DNA of 64,000 nt from Allacma fusca. Its lineage: Eukaryota; Arthropoda; Collembola; Symphypleona; Sminthuridae. This document shows, piece by piece, positions 1-10,399 of this stretch. The position numbers and the translations under genes were made by a program. The notes below the pieces were generated by a model. The model did no database searches. It was not told where the DNA came from and was given only the letters and a program-made list of their open reading frames with translations. The stretch spans positions 48,587,632 to 48,651,631 of the forward strand of contig OX359246.1 in NCBI GenBank assembly GCA_947179485.1. Reading direction: 5' to 3'. The stretch's first letter is position 1. The number at the start of each line of letters is the position of its first letter.

Positions 1-157
1 TAAAATACTAAATACTTACCAGCATCGTAGTTTGTAAATACTAAGATACAAAATACCCGGTCGACCCCAGTAGATTTGAAATACAAGATACAAGATACGT
101 ATTTTGTATTTTAGATAGTATTTTGTATTTAAGTATTTCAAGTACTACACATCTCTG
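1..157. mobile_element. hAT-type element, right end only (cut by window start)
   Basis: The sequence ends in CATCTCTG, so read inward from 157 the terminal repeat is CAGAGATGTGTAGTACTTGA. This fits the hAT YARNG terminal rule and closely resembles the CAGAG ends of two other elements in this window. The arm is filled with variants of AAATACAAGATAC and ATTTTGTATTT. The left end and its target duplication lie outside the window; the right copy would be positions 158-165 (cccattct). No coding remnant is visible. Confidence 0.6.
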
Positions 158-530
158 CCCATTCTAATTGAGAATACACTACAATTGTATCCGTGCTTAT
201 TATTATGAATAAGTGATCACACATTAGACACGAAATGAGTAACCTTTAGTTTCAAACTTCGCCCAAAAACTAGGTCAGTAGTATCAGTTGATTTAATATC
301 GGATGGAAGGTTACGAAAAGGAAAAAAACCTTGGTCATAATGGTGGTAGGGAATTGTTGGACGCATTCATCAAGCTATTGTAATCGAAGCAGGTAATATC
401 AATGCTCTTTCAATTAAACAATTTATTCAGGTGATTGTTTACTGAGATTAACTACAAAATTAGATCCTGAAAATTAGATTCGCACTTGTTTCACCTGTAT
501 GTCATATAAAGATATTTCCTTTGATTCCAG
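158..530. other. Unassigned spacer left of the BEN-like gene
   Basis: No family is recognised. A short open stretch near 310-390 on the plus strand followed by aagcag|gtaata could be an upstream exon of the BEN-like gene, but no reading frame stays open through it convincingly. Confidence 0.3.
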
Positions 531-1567
531 GATTAGACGAGACTGCATTGGAGCTTCAACAAAGCAATGCAAGTGCTACAATGCCATCCCGTAAGCCAAA
601 CTGTAGAAATAAAAAATTTGCTTTAAACCATTTCTATTCTGACTTTTTGAGATCTGTTCATACATACTGAAAGCAACATAAATTATTAAATGGAACATCG
701 GTAAACGTCGGAAGCGGGGAGCGTCTACGAGCAGTGTAGTTTCTTCCGATATCAAAACAGGTACATCAGTGTTGTATCCATGCTCAACCTTTTGTTCAAG
801 TTTATAAAAATGCATTCGTCAAAAACTAATGTCGCTAATAATTTTAGTTAAAAGTTCCAAAAAAGCTTCAAGAGCAAATCAAATCGATGCCGTCTTAGAA
901 ACTCTCACCGGTGATTATTTGACCGAAGAACAAGAAACTAATGCAAATTTGAATTGCCAACCTGGCGCTAACCTGACACTACAGGAAAATTATACCGGTA
1001 ACATATGTATTAACAATTCTTCAATTGTGGTTGTAGTAATATAAATACGCGTACATATTTACACACTATATAAATGATTTGGAGAAACTCCAGGATAAGT
1101 AAAATAGTCTTCGGAAGAAGTACCGGGAGCTTAGGAAGGAGGATAAGAATTGCTCCAGCGATGTAACTATTTTCCTAATCTAAAATTTCTAGTATTATTA
1201 TTTGTATCTCTGGATTTAAAAATAATAATAAATTTAATAATTCAAATCTCATTCATTGAAGTTAGTGGACGTTAGTGTTTTGAGCAGTTTTAAATTGTCT
1301 TTATTGAACGCTGTCGAATTTCTTGAAAGATCCGGGGTTAAATTAGTTTTAAGCGAACTGACTGCATTGCAAACTATGTCAGCAAGTATGACGATTTTTG
1401 CGAGGAATTTATTTCGTTGGGTATTCAATCCAGAAGATATTATCGGTCATTCTCTCACTGGACGAAGAAGTACTTCACTTCATGGTAATATACCACTTCC
1501 ACCGGCTGACCCCATTAAGAGGGATACAGTGATATGCACGTACTCAACTTTTATTAGATATATTTAG
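531..1567 (+). pseudogene. Decayed BEN-domain gene, four exon-like segments
   Basis: Segments a (531-590, after tttgattccag, before GTAAGC) and b (848-997, after aataattttag, before GTAACA) join in matching phase. Segment c (about 1076-1165) encodes a charged coiled coil (DLEKLQDK, then LRKKYRELRKEDK) with an in-frame TAA between its halves and no clear acceptor. Segment d (about 1256-1564) encodes ERSGVKLVLSELTALQ and FNPEDIIGHSLTGRRS followed by LPPADPIKRD. That order matches the BEN domain, a DNA- and chromatin-binding fold often preceded by a coiled coil: a hydrophobic helix, an HSLTG core, then PPLDP-x-K. The stop in the coil and lack of a clean splice path to segment d suggest a pseudogene. 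It could instead be cargo of a transposon. The family call rests on motif memory only. Confidence 0.55.
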
Positions 1568-1999
1568 ACTAGTTGCATTTTTTTATTTGGTTGTAGCAGT
1601 TTTTGTGATTTTTTGTTATTACATTTGTTGTATATCTATTTACAGAGTTTTGTTTAAAAACCCATGGTTTTGAAATTGGCTCAGTTTCGAGCAAGAAGTT
1701 TTTGCAAAAACGAAAATGGCTAAAACTTCAATTATCAAGTCTCTATCAGATTACGTGAGGGAGGAAAACTCATCATCCTTTATTTGCACTCACTATTTAT
1801 TAATTAGTTTACTGACATCGAAATAATAGCATGACGAATATACATAAAATAAAAGGCGCGTGTATTTACGCATAATGTTTCGTAGCTAAGAATAATGTAT
1901 AATTAATTATGGGCAGAATGCGACAATTCTAGCAGCAACTTGTTATGCATAAAACAAGAAATATTTTATGCTCATAATACAATAAAAGTTTTACGTGGG
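1568..1999. other. Unassigned AT-rich spacer
   Basis: No recognisable gene or repeat. It may contain 3' UTR of the BEN-like gene, but no convincing poly(A) signal could be assigned. Confidence 0.3.
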
Positions 2000-2448
2000 A
2001 ATTGTTACTTTGGGTTTTGTTTTCGATTAAATTGTTACTTTGGATTTTGTTTTTGATTAAATTGTTACTTTGGGTTTTGTTTTTGATTAAATTGTTACAT
2101 TGGGTTTTTTTGATTAAATTGTTGCTTTGGGTTTTGTTTTTGATTAAATTGTTATATTGGGTTTTGTTTTTGATTAAATTTTTACATTGGGTTTTGTTTT
2201 TTATTAAATTGTTACACTGGGTTTTGTTTTTTATTAAATTGTTACTTAGGGTTTTGTTTTTGATTAAATTGTTACTTAGGGTTTTGTTTTTTATTAAATT
2301 GTTACTTAGGGTTTTGTTTTTGATTAAATTGTTACTTTGGGTTTTGTTTTTGATTAAATTGTTACTTTGGGTTTTGTTTTTGATTACATTGTTTCTTTGG
2401 GTTTTGTTTTTGATTAAATTATTACTTTGGGGTTTGTTTTTGATTAAA
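2000..2448. repeat. 30-bp minisatellite, about 15 copies
   Basis: Tandem units with core ATTGTTACTTTGGGTTTTGT followed by TTTTGATTAA. Fifteen units are visible, all 30 bp except one of 27 bp. Neighbouring units differ by one to three substitutions (for example CTTAGGG for CTTTGGG in three adjacent units, which suggests local spread of a variant). Because the period is a multiple of three, a long frame stays open on both strands (a repeating NNLIKNKTQS-type decapeptide on the minus strand). These frames are a product of the period, not genes. Confidence 0.95.
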
Positions 2449-2883
2449 TTAAATCCGTACATTATAGCTACGGAATTTTAAACTTCATTATTGTTGTCAA
2501 GTTGTGCTTATTATTGGGCATAGTTAAGCCCCAACAATGGAGTCACACTGTACGTTGACTGCAGTAATTACATAAAGTTCCGTTTTACTTTGCCGCAATG
2601 TTGCTATGGCCTCAGCTCTTTTCGTGGATATGTATTACGGCCGTCATTACTTTTATTAGATCCACGAGACAGAACATACAGCGTGGAATGCAGTTTGGAG
2701 GTTATTTCCTATTCGTATTTGGAAAACTGAGCTCCACAATTCCTTACCTTGTTCGGGGTATACCTTCTGATTTCCCTGTTATAAAAGAATTATATCCCCC
2801 TGCTGGTGAATTAGCACTGGGTGGTAAAATCGGATCATCCGAAACGCATTTCCCTACCTTGTTTGAGAATATTGTATATGCTC
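2449..2883. other. Spacer with an unassigned open frame, cut by a hAT insertion
   Basis: A plus-strand frame is open from about 2598 to the hAT boundary at 2884 (contains IPYLVRGIPSDFPVIKELYP). On the minus strand the same stretch ends in a strong donor-like CGAACAAG|GTAAGG near 2744. Sequence to the right of the hAT element (from 11356) is its former continuation. I do not recognise either translation and cannot choose the strand. Confidence 0.3.
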
Positions 2884-3569
2884 CAGAGGTGTCCATTTGA
2901 AATCGCCTTCGTTCATTCTTCAGAAGGGTGACCGTTTCCAATTATCCATTCCTTCATCGTTCCGTAAAATGAAGCCTTCTGAATATTTACCCTTCCTTCA
3001 CCCTTCCTTCATTCAAAACCTGCTATCATCCTTCCTTCAGCCTTCAAAAAATATTTAAATGCCCTTCATGCGTTACCTTCCTTCCATGTTCATGTATTTA
3101 TCCCAAATCTTTTAACACAAGTCGCAAAGTCAGAGCTTTAAACTTCCAACTGCTTACCTCTGAAAAACTAATAATTAGTTTGTAATTAATTACAATTATT
3201 GCAGATTATCCGTATGTACATAACACTGAAGGGAATAAAATGCGTACATAAATGCTCCGGGTATCATTCTGCCATTGTGAGATAAATGTTTCTAGAATAA
3301 CATTAAGCATACCCGCCAGAATACTGTTTTTCAGTTGTGTAACGGTGTACTTACATACATGAACTTTAGGAAGTATTTTACCTAAAATATAGTAGATGGG
3401 ATTGTAAGTTCCAACGGCGTTCGAAGGCTGTAAAATTAACATGTTCCTTGTAAGCATGAGATCGGTTCGGTTTAACGCTGTTATCCGACCATCGGTTAAC
3501 CGAAACCGACGGTTCGGTTACAAAAGTCGTAACCGAATTGAAATAACCGAACGGTTCGGATACGTTATT

Positions 3570-4186
3570 TGAAGAGCCCGTGGATGTAACAAACGGACTG
3601 TGATAGGTGTGAACTGAGAATGACTGTGAGAGAAGGATTGTTGTATGATAAACACGGTTGGATAGTGAAAGAGATTTGGAGTTTGGGAAAGTTGAGTGCT
3701 TTCTCCGATTGCAAAGAATGACTTATGTTGCGATGAACTACGATTAGTAAATAGGTGATGGTAGAGTTCAAGTAATGCCAAAAACAAGAATAAATAATTA
3801 TTATTTCGTCAATGAAATGCTATGATACAATATGGCACAAATTAAAAGTATAGATAATTGGTTACAAGTGACAAGAAGGTTTGATGTGAGCGTCACCTTG
3901 GGTTTCAAGCTACTGTCTTCAAAATACATAAAAACATCACTCCAAGCTTGGCTTGGGTGGGATGGAAAATTCCAAGAACCAAAAATCATTTTCTTTAACA
4001 TAAGTAAATGTAGGTCATGCTTAAAATAGATGAGATATTAGCCTGGTCACTGTTATCATTGCTTCATTTACATGAAGCGTTAACATTGATAAGGTGTGTT
4101 ACCACAGGTAAGCACAAAATTAAATATTAGAGTACTGCGTTGCTTACTTCTATACAAATTTTGTTCATGACATTGGGAAGTGAACA
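3570..4186 (-). repeat. BEL/Pao 3' LTR
   Basis: 617 bp, TG...CA bounded, nearly identical to 9783-10399. On the minus strand it follows the integrase/DUF5641 region, so it is the 3' LTR. Confidence 0.95.
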
Positions 4187-4198
4187 TGTCGCCCACCA
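4187..4198 (-). other. Polypurine-tract-like site of the BEL/Pao element
   Basis: On the minus strand TGGTGGGCGACA abuts the 3' LTR. G-rich sequence directly before the 3' LTR is the usual plus-strand priming position in this family. Assigned by position and composition only. Confidence 0.55.
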
Positions 4199-4261
4199 AA
4201 ATATGTATACAATATTTTTAAATAAGTAAATAAGTCACACAGAGATCAAAGAAAATATATT

Positions 4262-7200
4262 TTAAATATCTTCGTCTTCTGGAAGCGGCAGTAATATAAG
4301 TTTAGCAACTGGTCGCTTATAACTTCCGGTGGCTGTTTTCACCGTCACGGTCCGAATTAGCTCTTCTGGATCATTCTGGTTGGGGTGAACGGCTTCCACT
4401 CGTCCTAGTTTCCAAAACTGCGGTGGGTGATTGTCATCCTTAACAACCACTAGGTCTCCTACTTGGACGTTCCTTTCCCTGCTTTTCCACTTGGTTCTTC
4501 GTTGGAGTTGTTGCAGGTACTCCATGTGCCAGCGGTTCCAGAAGTGTTGTTTTATCTATTGTTGGTGCTGCCATCTGTCTAGGCGGTTGACGGGCAGATG
4601 AGTAACATCCAGTTCCGGTAAAGCCATTGGCGGTTCCCCCGTGAGGAAATGTCCCGGGGTTAAGGCTGTTAAGTCATTTGGGTCTGAGGATCTCGCACAC
4701 AGGGGTCTTGAGTTGAGGCACGCCTCGACCTCCTTCAACAATGTGTCCAGCTGCTCATATGTGAGTGTAGTCTTTCCGATGACCCTCTTGAGATGGAATT
4801 TCGTCGATTTCACGGCCGCTTCCCATATTCCACCCATATGTGGTGCTGCTGGGGGTATGAACGACCAAGTGATGTTGCTATCACTGAGGTAGCGAATGAC
4901 GTCGTCGTCAAATACCTGCTTCTGCAAAAAATCATGCAAATCCTTCATCTCATTATTTGCCCCCACAAACGTCGTTCCGTTGTCGCTTTTGATTGTTGTG
5001 GGCTTCCGGCGTCGAGATGTAAACCGTCTCAACGCAGCGAGGAAACAAGATGTGGTTAGGTCACTGACCAGTTCCAGCGTCAATGCCTTGGTACAAAGGC
5101 ACACGAACACCGCTATGTAAGCCTTGCCTGCTTTTGCTCCTCGTCTCATTGATTCACGAATGGGAATTGGTCCGGCGTAGTCAACTCCGGTGTGGGTGAA
5201 CGGAGTTGAGATCCTTACTCGTGGCTCTGGAAGGTCGGACATGAGTTGTTGGATAGTACTGGCTTTGTGGATGACGCAGGTCTTGCACTGACCTATTACC
5301 TTCTTGACCTGGGTTTTTCCTCGGATTAGCCAGAACTTCCGTTGTAGCAAAGACAGTGTTAGACTGGTTCCACTATGGTTCAATTGCTCATGGAGTTGCC
5401 TTATAATGAGGGTGGTAACATGATGTCGGGGTAATAAGATGGGGTGGCGGTTGTCGTACTGAAGATTTGCCTTCGCAATTCTGCCGCCCACCCTGAGTAG
5501 TCCATTTTGAAGGAAGGGTGTCAATGACAGCAGTTGGGACTTCTTATGTATCGATTTCGATTCCTGTAAGGACTGCAACTCTCCTGAGTAAGCTTGTTGC
5601 TGAAGAAAGCTAACGATTTTCTCTTCCGCATTTGCCATTTCCTTTGGGGTCAGGAACTTTTCTGGGGTCGACTTTTGCGGACGCTGGTTATGGTACTTCC
5701 ATAATCGAATCCACCACGCAACATGCCTTCTGAGCTTAAGCCAACAGGAATAGCGCTCCGTAATGTGGTTGAGGTCAGGTAGGGTTTGGTTGGAAGGTTG
5801 GTTCAAAGTCATTGCTCTTGGATTGACTGGTCGTAGTTCAGCTTGAAACACTGACTGTTGCTGGTCCGAAAGTGGAGGGAATGAACTGGGATACGAATTG
5901 TGGCCGCCAGTGGAGGGAGTGTAAGCGTCTCCCTTGGGATTCTGTCCGAGACAGAAGTCCACTGGCTTGGGGTAGGGCAGGGGAACATGGAGGAACTCCG
6001 GTCCTCGAAACCACAACTCACTTTTTAAAAAATCGTCTGTGGAAATGCCTCTTGAAGGCAAATCTGCGGGGTTCAAGACACCTGGTATGTGAGACCATTG
6101 CTTGCTGGAAATATTTTCCTGGATTGTGATTACCCTGTTACGTACGAAGGTCTTCCACCGCTGAGGCTGGTCAGTCTGTATCCAGGCCAATGTGATGGTT
6201 GAATCTGTCCAGGCAAATGACTCTGCTTCAATGATACTGAGGGCCGTCTTCACCGTTGTCAACAGTTGTGCTAAGAGGACCGCACCGCATAATTCCAATT
6301 TGGGAAGAGTTTTCTCTTTGGTGGGAGCGACTCTAGATTTGGATGCAACGAGTCTCACTTCAGCCTTTGAGTTGGTTATAGTCCGAAGGTATACCGCTGC
6401 AGCGTAGGCTTTCTCAGATGCATCCGAGAATCCATGCAGCTGGTAGCACTTGGGATTGCTGGTGCTGATTCCTCTGGATAGACGAAAACCTTTGAGCCCC
6501 TGGATGTCCTGTTGGTAGGCCGACCAGGTCTGGAGCAGTTTCTCCGGCACTCGGCTGTCCCATCCAGACGTGCATTTCCATAGATCTTGCATAATGAGCT
6601 TGGCTGTTATAGTTACAGGAGATATCAGTCCCAATGGGTCAAAGACCTTAGCAATTTCGGATAGGATTTTTCTTTTTGTATTGATCCCTGGAACCGGACT
6701 GTCTACCTTGAACCTAAATTTGTCGTGGGTTGGCAACCAAATAAGTCCGAGGGCTTTAGTAGCTTCGTGATGGTCCATGGACAAGGGCATGGTAATTCCC
6801 TGAAGATTCTTGGGGATGGATTTCAACACGGTGGCATTCGAGGAGGTCCACTTCCTAAGTGTGAAATTTGCCTTTGAAGTAATCGACATCAAGTCCCTTG
6901 CCAGTTTTGTCGCATCTTCTGTCGAGTTAGAACCCGTGAGGCAGTCGTCGACATAAAAGTCTCTATTGAGTACTATTGCTGCTTCTGGAAATTCGTTATG
7001 ATGGTCATCTGCCAGCTTTTGCAATGTTTTGATAGCCTGGTAGGGAGCAGACGCTGTCCCGAAGGTAACCTTTCGTAACCGGTACTGTGTGAGGACATCA
7101 CTGGAGTTATTTCTCCAAAGTAGTCGAAGAAAGTTTCGGTCCTTGGGATGTACGTTAATGTATAAATACATTTGTTTGATATCCGCGGACATGGGCACTA

Positions 7201-8330
7201 GCCAATACCTCCAACGAATCAGAATGGAAGTTAGGTCGTCTTGCAACACAGGTCCGGTCATAAGTTTTTCATTAAGGGAAGTTCCCGTTGAAGACTTGGC
7301 ACTCGCATCGAAAACGATGCGCAGTTTGGTAGTGGAGCTGTTCTCCTTCAATACTGCGTGATGAGGCAAGTAGTACGTGACTGCGTCGGGTAGGTTGACC
7401 TGGTCACCTGGAACCGTCTCAATGTGTCCGTCTTGAATCAAATCATGAATCACCTGGGTGTACTGGACCTTCAGAGATGGATGGCGATTAAATTTGGATT
7501 CTAGTGCATAGAATCTCTTGACAGCCATTGCTTTGGAGTTCCCGATTCAGGTCTAAACGGAAGCTCCACTTGGTAGGTTCCATCCGACAACCTTGTTGTT
7601 GTGGATGTGTAGTGGCTTTCACAAGCCGTCTCCTCTGCAGTCAACTTCTGCTTCTCGTTGGGACCATGTTCTATCTCCCAGAACCTTTGCATTTGGGATT
7701 CTAGACTGTTGGTTAGGTTGCACCGGAGGTAACAGTTGTCAGAGGGTGGTATGGTTGGGAAGGTTCTGGAGTGATGGGATGTACCGCCACCTACTATCCA
7801 GCCAAAACAAGATTCCTGAGCCACGGGTTCTCCTGGTTGTCCGCGTAGAATTCCGCTCCTTATGACGTCATAAAATATGTCGGTTGAAAGGAGTAGCTCT
7901 ACCCTTTGTGGTTTGAAGAATTGTGGGTCTGCTAGTCCAGTTTTTGGAATGTGGTCCCATCGTGCAGCATCCATAGATTTTTGAGGGTAGCACCCACCAA
8001 TTTTTGCAATAACCAGAGCCTTTATGGTAACTTGTATCTGAGGATAGTACGTAGAGATGAGATCAAGGGTTGCAAATTCTGTAGCGGTTGTGATGGGTTT
8101 GTCTTGGAGCGCCTCGATGACTTGCTTATGGGGGAGCTTTTCCTTAGTCAGTCCAAGCTCTTGAACCAGATTGTCTTGAATCAGGCAGACATCGGAACAG
8201 TTGTCAAGTAGAACGCGGCATTTTACTCCTTGACCTAGGATGTTGTTGACAGTAACAATTGCTGTTGGTTTTAATTTGGTGATGTCTCCGAAACCTTTGC
8301 TTTCTGTATGGGTTGTTAGGGTCGACACTT
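4262..8330 (-). pseudogene. BEL/Pao pol region (protease, RT, RNase H, integrase, DUF5641)
   Basis: Order on the minus strand: an aspartic protease region of the DUF1758 type (LLDNCSDVCLI); reverse transcriptase with FYVDDCLTGS; an A17/RNase H-type region (FSDASEKAYAAAVYL, WTDSTITLAWI); an integrase zinc head (HEQLNHSG, then CKTCVIH) and core (GVDYAGP, KSDNGTTFVG); and the DUF5641-type C-terminus (VQVGDLVVVKDDNHPPQFW). Domain identity is clear. The region belongs to a broken element and is described as a fossil. Its spacing is close to that of an ordinary BEL/Pao pol. Confidence 0.95.
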
Positions 8331-8369
8331 TGTCATTTGTGGCTTTGAAGAAGGAACTATGGAGGAGGG

Positions 8370-9673
8370 AATGATGCTTCTGCTGGCACGTCTTGCAGGT
8401 GCGGGAAGACTTGCAGTTCTTCCACCCGTGGTTAGTGCTCAGACAGTTGGTGCAAAGCTTTGATTCCTTTACTATCTTCTTTCTCTCCTTGTCTGAGCCG
8501 TCATTAAGCGTGGGACATTTGTAATGGGGGTGAACATTGTTGCAGATTACACATTTTCTCTCTGAGTATTCTTTCTTTTCTAGCGTGGGGTTATTAGGGG
8601 TATAAGCTGAAGTACTAGGGTAGTTACCTTTAACAATTTTGGTATTCGAGGATACTTGAATTGACAGCATCTCCTTGTCCAAAAAATCCAGTAGTTCCTT
8701 CAGGGGAGGAATGCTACGGTCTTCCAGAGATTGGTTGAAACGTTCCAAGGTAATAGTGTCCAGCTTTCGGGTGACCAAACGAGTTATGAGTAGTTCTCCT
8801 AGGTTGGCACTCTTGTCAATGGCTTTGATGGAGGCTAGGGCGTTGGAGGTTGTGTTAGTCAGGCTGATAATATTGTCAGAGGTTCGAGTGGTCATAGAAG
8901 GGTGGTCAATTATTGTATCCACCAGTTTGAATGCAATTTCTCGGGTATGTTCAAATAACTTTGGTTATGCGATCATATGCTGTGATGTAGTTGTCATCAC
9001 TTATTGGAATGGACTTCACGGTTTCTGCAGCCTTACCTTGCAAGGCAGCCAGAAGGTACGTGAATTTCTCAGCACCGGAAAGGTCCGACCTTGAGTGTAC
9101 GGCTTGGTTGTAGCGGTCTCGGAATGGGAGCCATTCTTCGAACTTTCCGTCAAAGGTAGGAAGAGATAGCTGTGGTAGCTTGGGCTTCTGAGTTGACGGA
9201 ACCGTGGGTGCTGGACCTTGATGGGATGAGCTGGGTGTTCCCATTTGTATACGCTGGGCTTCTAAACGTTCTTGCATCTGCATTTCCATTGCAACCTTCT
9301 CGCGGGCCAGGGTTTCTTCAAACTGCCTTTGTTTGTCATTTTTTCTTTCTTGCTCTGCTCTTTCTTGTTGGTTGAAAAAGCGCCAGCAGTTGCCCACAAA
9401 TTCATCTATTTCGTCTAACTTCGCTTGCATTTGCTCAAAATGTAGAGTAATGTCATCGGTGTTGTCCTGGTCCACAGCTGCCAAAAACTCCTGATAGTTT
9501 TCATCAACTTTAGCTTTGAGTTCGCTTAAACTGGAGCTAATGTTGTCCAATACTGACTCGGTTATGGTTTCAGGTTTGCACCTACCAGTTTTACTGATGA
9601 GGGATGTTATCCTGCCTTTTAAGTATGTTCGCGTTGCTTTGCAGGCAGCTAGGACTTCCTCTGCCGTGGACAT
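8370..9673 (-). pseudogene. BEL/Pao gag region (DUF1759 and zinc knuckles)
   Basis: Starts on the minus strand with MSTAEEVLAACKATRTYLKG near 9673, a typical BEL/Pao gag opening. A glutamine- and glutamate-rich coiled coil follows, then the DUF1759 core (LPQLSLPTFDGKFEEWLPFR). Towards 8.4 kb are Cys/His knuckle clusters (CVICNNVHPHYKC, CTNCLSTNHGWKNC, CKTCQQKHHSLLH). It would make the capsid and nucleocapsid of the element. Part of a broken copy. Confidence 0.93.
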
Positions 9674-9770
9674 TTTGAAATCGGGGTGATTGGAGACGAA
9701 ATAGAGATTTTAGCACAGCACAAAACTCACACAGAGAACCAAAGTCTACACGCTGATTTAATCACTTTAA

Positions 9771-9782
9771 CTCGAAGGACCA
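9771..9782 (-). other. Primer-binding-site-like sequence of the BEL/Pao element
   Basis: Directly next to the 5' LTR, the minus strand reads TGGTCCTTCGAG. It starts with the TGG complementary to a tRNA CCA tail and lies with zero spacing from the LTR, as expected for tRNA-primed LTR elements. The tRNA species was not determined. Confidence 0.7.
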
Positions 9783-10399
9783 TGAAGAGCCCGTGGATGT
9801 AACAAACGGACTGTGATAGGTGTGAACTGAGAATGACTGTGAGAGAAGGATTGTTGTATGATAATCACGGTTGGATAGTGAAAGAGATTTGGAGTTTGGG
9901 AAAGTTGAGTGCTTTCTCCGATTGCAAAGAATGACTTATGTTGCGATGAACTACGATTAGTAAATAGGTGATGGTAGAGTTCAAGTAATGCCAAAAACAA
10001 GAATAAATAATTATTATTTCGTCAATGAAATGCTATGATACAATATGGCACAAATTAAAAGTATAGATAATTGGTTACAAGTGACAAGAAGGTTTGATGT
10101 GAGCGTCACCTTGGGTTTCAAGCTACTGTCTTCAAAATACATAAAAACATCACTCCAAGCTTGGCTTGGGTGGGATGGAAAATTCCAAGAACCAAAAATC
10201 ATTTTCTTTAACATAAGTAAATGTAGGTCATGCTTAAAATAGATGAGATATTAGCCTGGTCACTGTTATCATTGCTTCATTTACATGAAGCGTTAACATT
10301 GATAAGGTGTGTTACCACAGGTAAGCACAAAATTAAATATTAGAGTACTGCGTTGCTTACTTCTATACAAATTTTGCTCATGACATTTGGAAGTGAACA
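9783..10399 (-). repeat. BEL/Pao 5' LTR
   Basis: 617 bp, nearly identical to the copy at 3570-4186 (about three substitutions by eye). On the minus strand it precedes the primer-binding site and gag, so it should contain the element's promoter. Confidence 0.95.

Larger units (their letters stand above)
3570..10399 (-). mobile_element. BEL/Pao LTR retrotransposon, young but broken
   Basis: Two 617-bp LTRs beginning TG and ending CA (minus-strand sense), flanked by the 5-bp duplication ttatt at 3565-3569 and 10400-10404. Transcription would run right to left. Between the LTRs lie, in BEL/Pao order: a DUF1759-type gag, CCHC-type zinc knuckles, a DUF1758-type aspartic protease region, reverse transcriptase with YVDD, an A17/RNase H region, an integrase with a zinc-binding head and catalytic core, and a DUF5641-type tail. 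I see no envelope gene. The frame is interrupted at about three places, so this copy is treated as a fossil. The LTRs differ at only about three sites, which implies recent insertion. It sits inside hAT element 2. Confidence 0.95.

Noticed and set aside
1929-2481. Two long antiparallel frames of repeated decapeptides
   Set aside because: Both come from a 30-bp minisatellite whose period keeps frames open; no codon bias, promoter or splice context.
3565-4029. Small open frames inside the BEL/Pao LTR, repeated at 9767-10242
   Set aside because: They occur identically in both LTR copies and correspond to noncoding terminal repeat sequence.
4641-9375. Many plus-strand open frames opposite the BEL/Pao coding region
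   Set aside because: Shadows of gag and pol on the other strand; none has recognisable domains.
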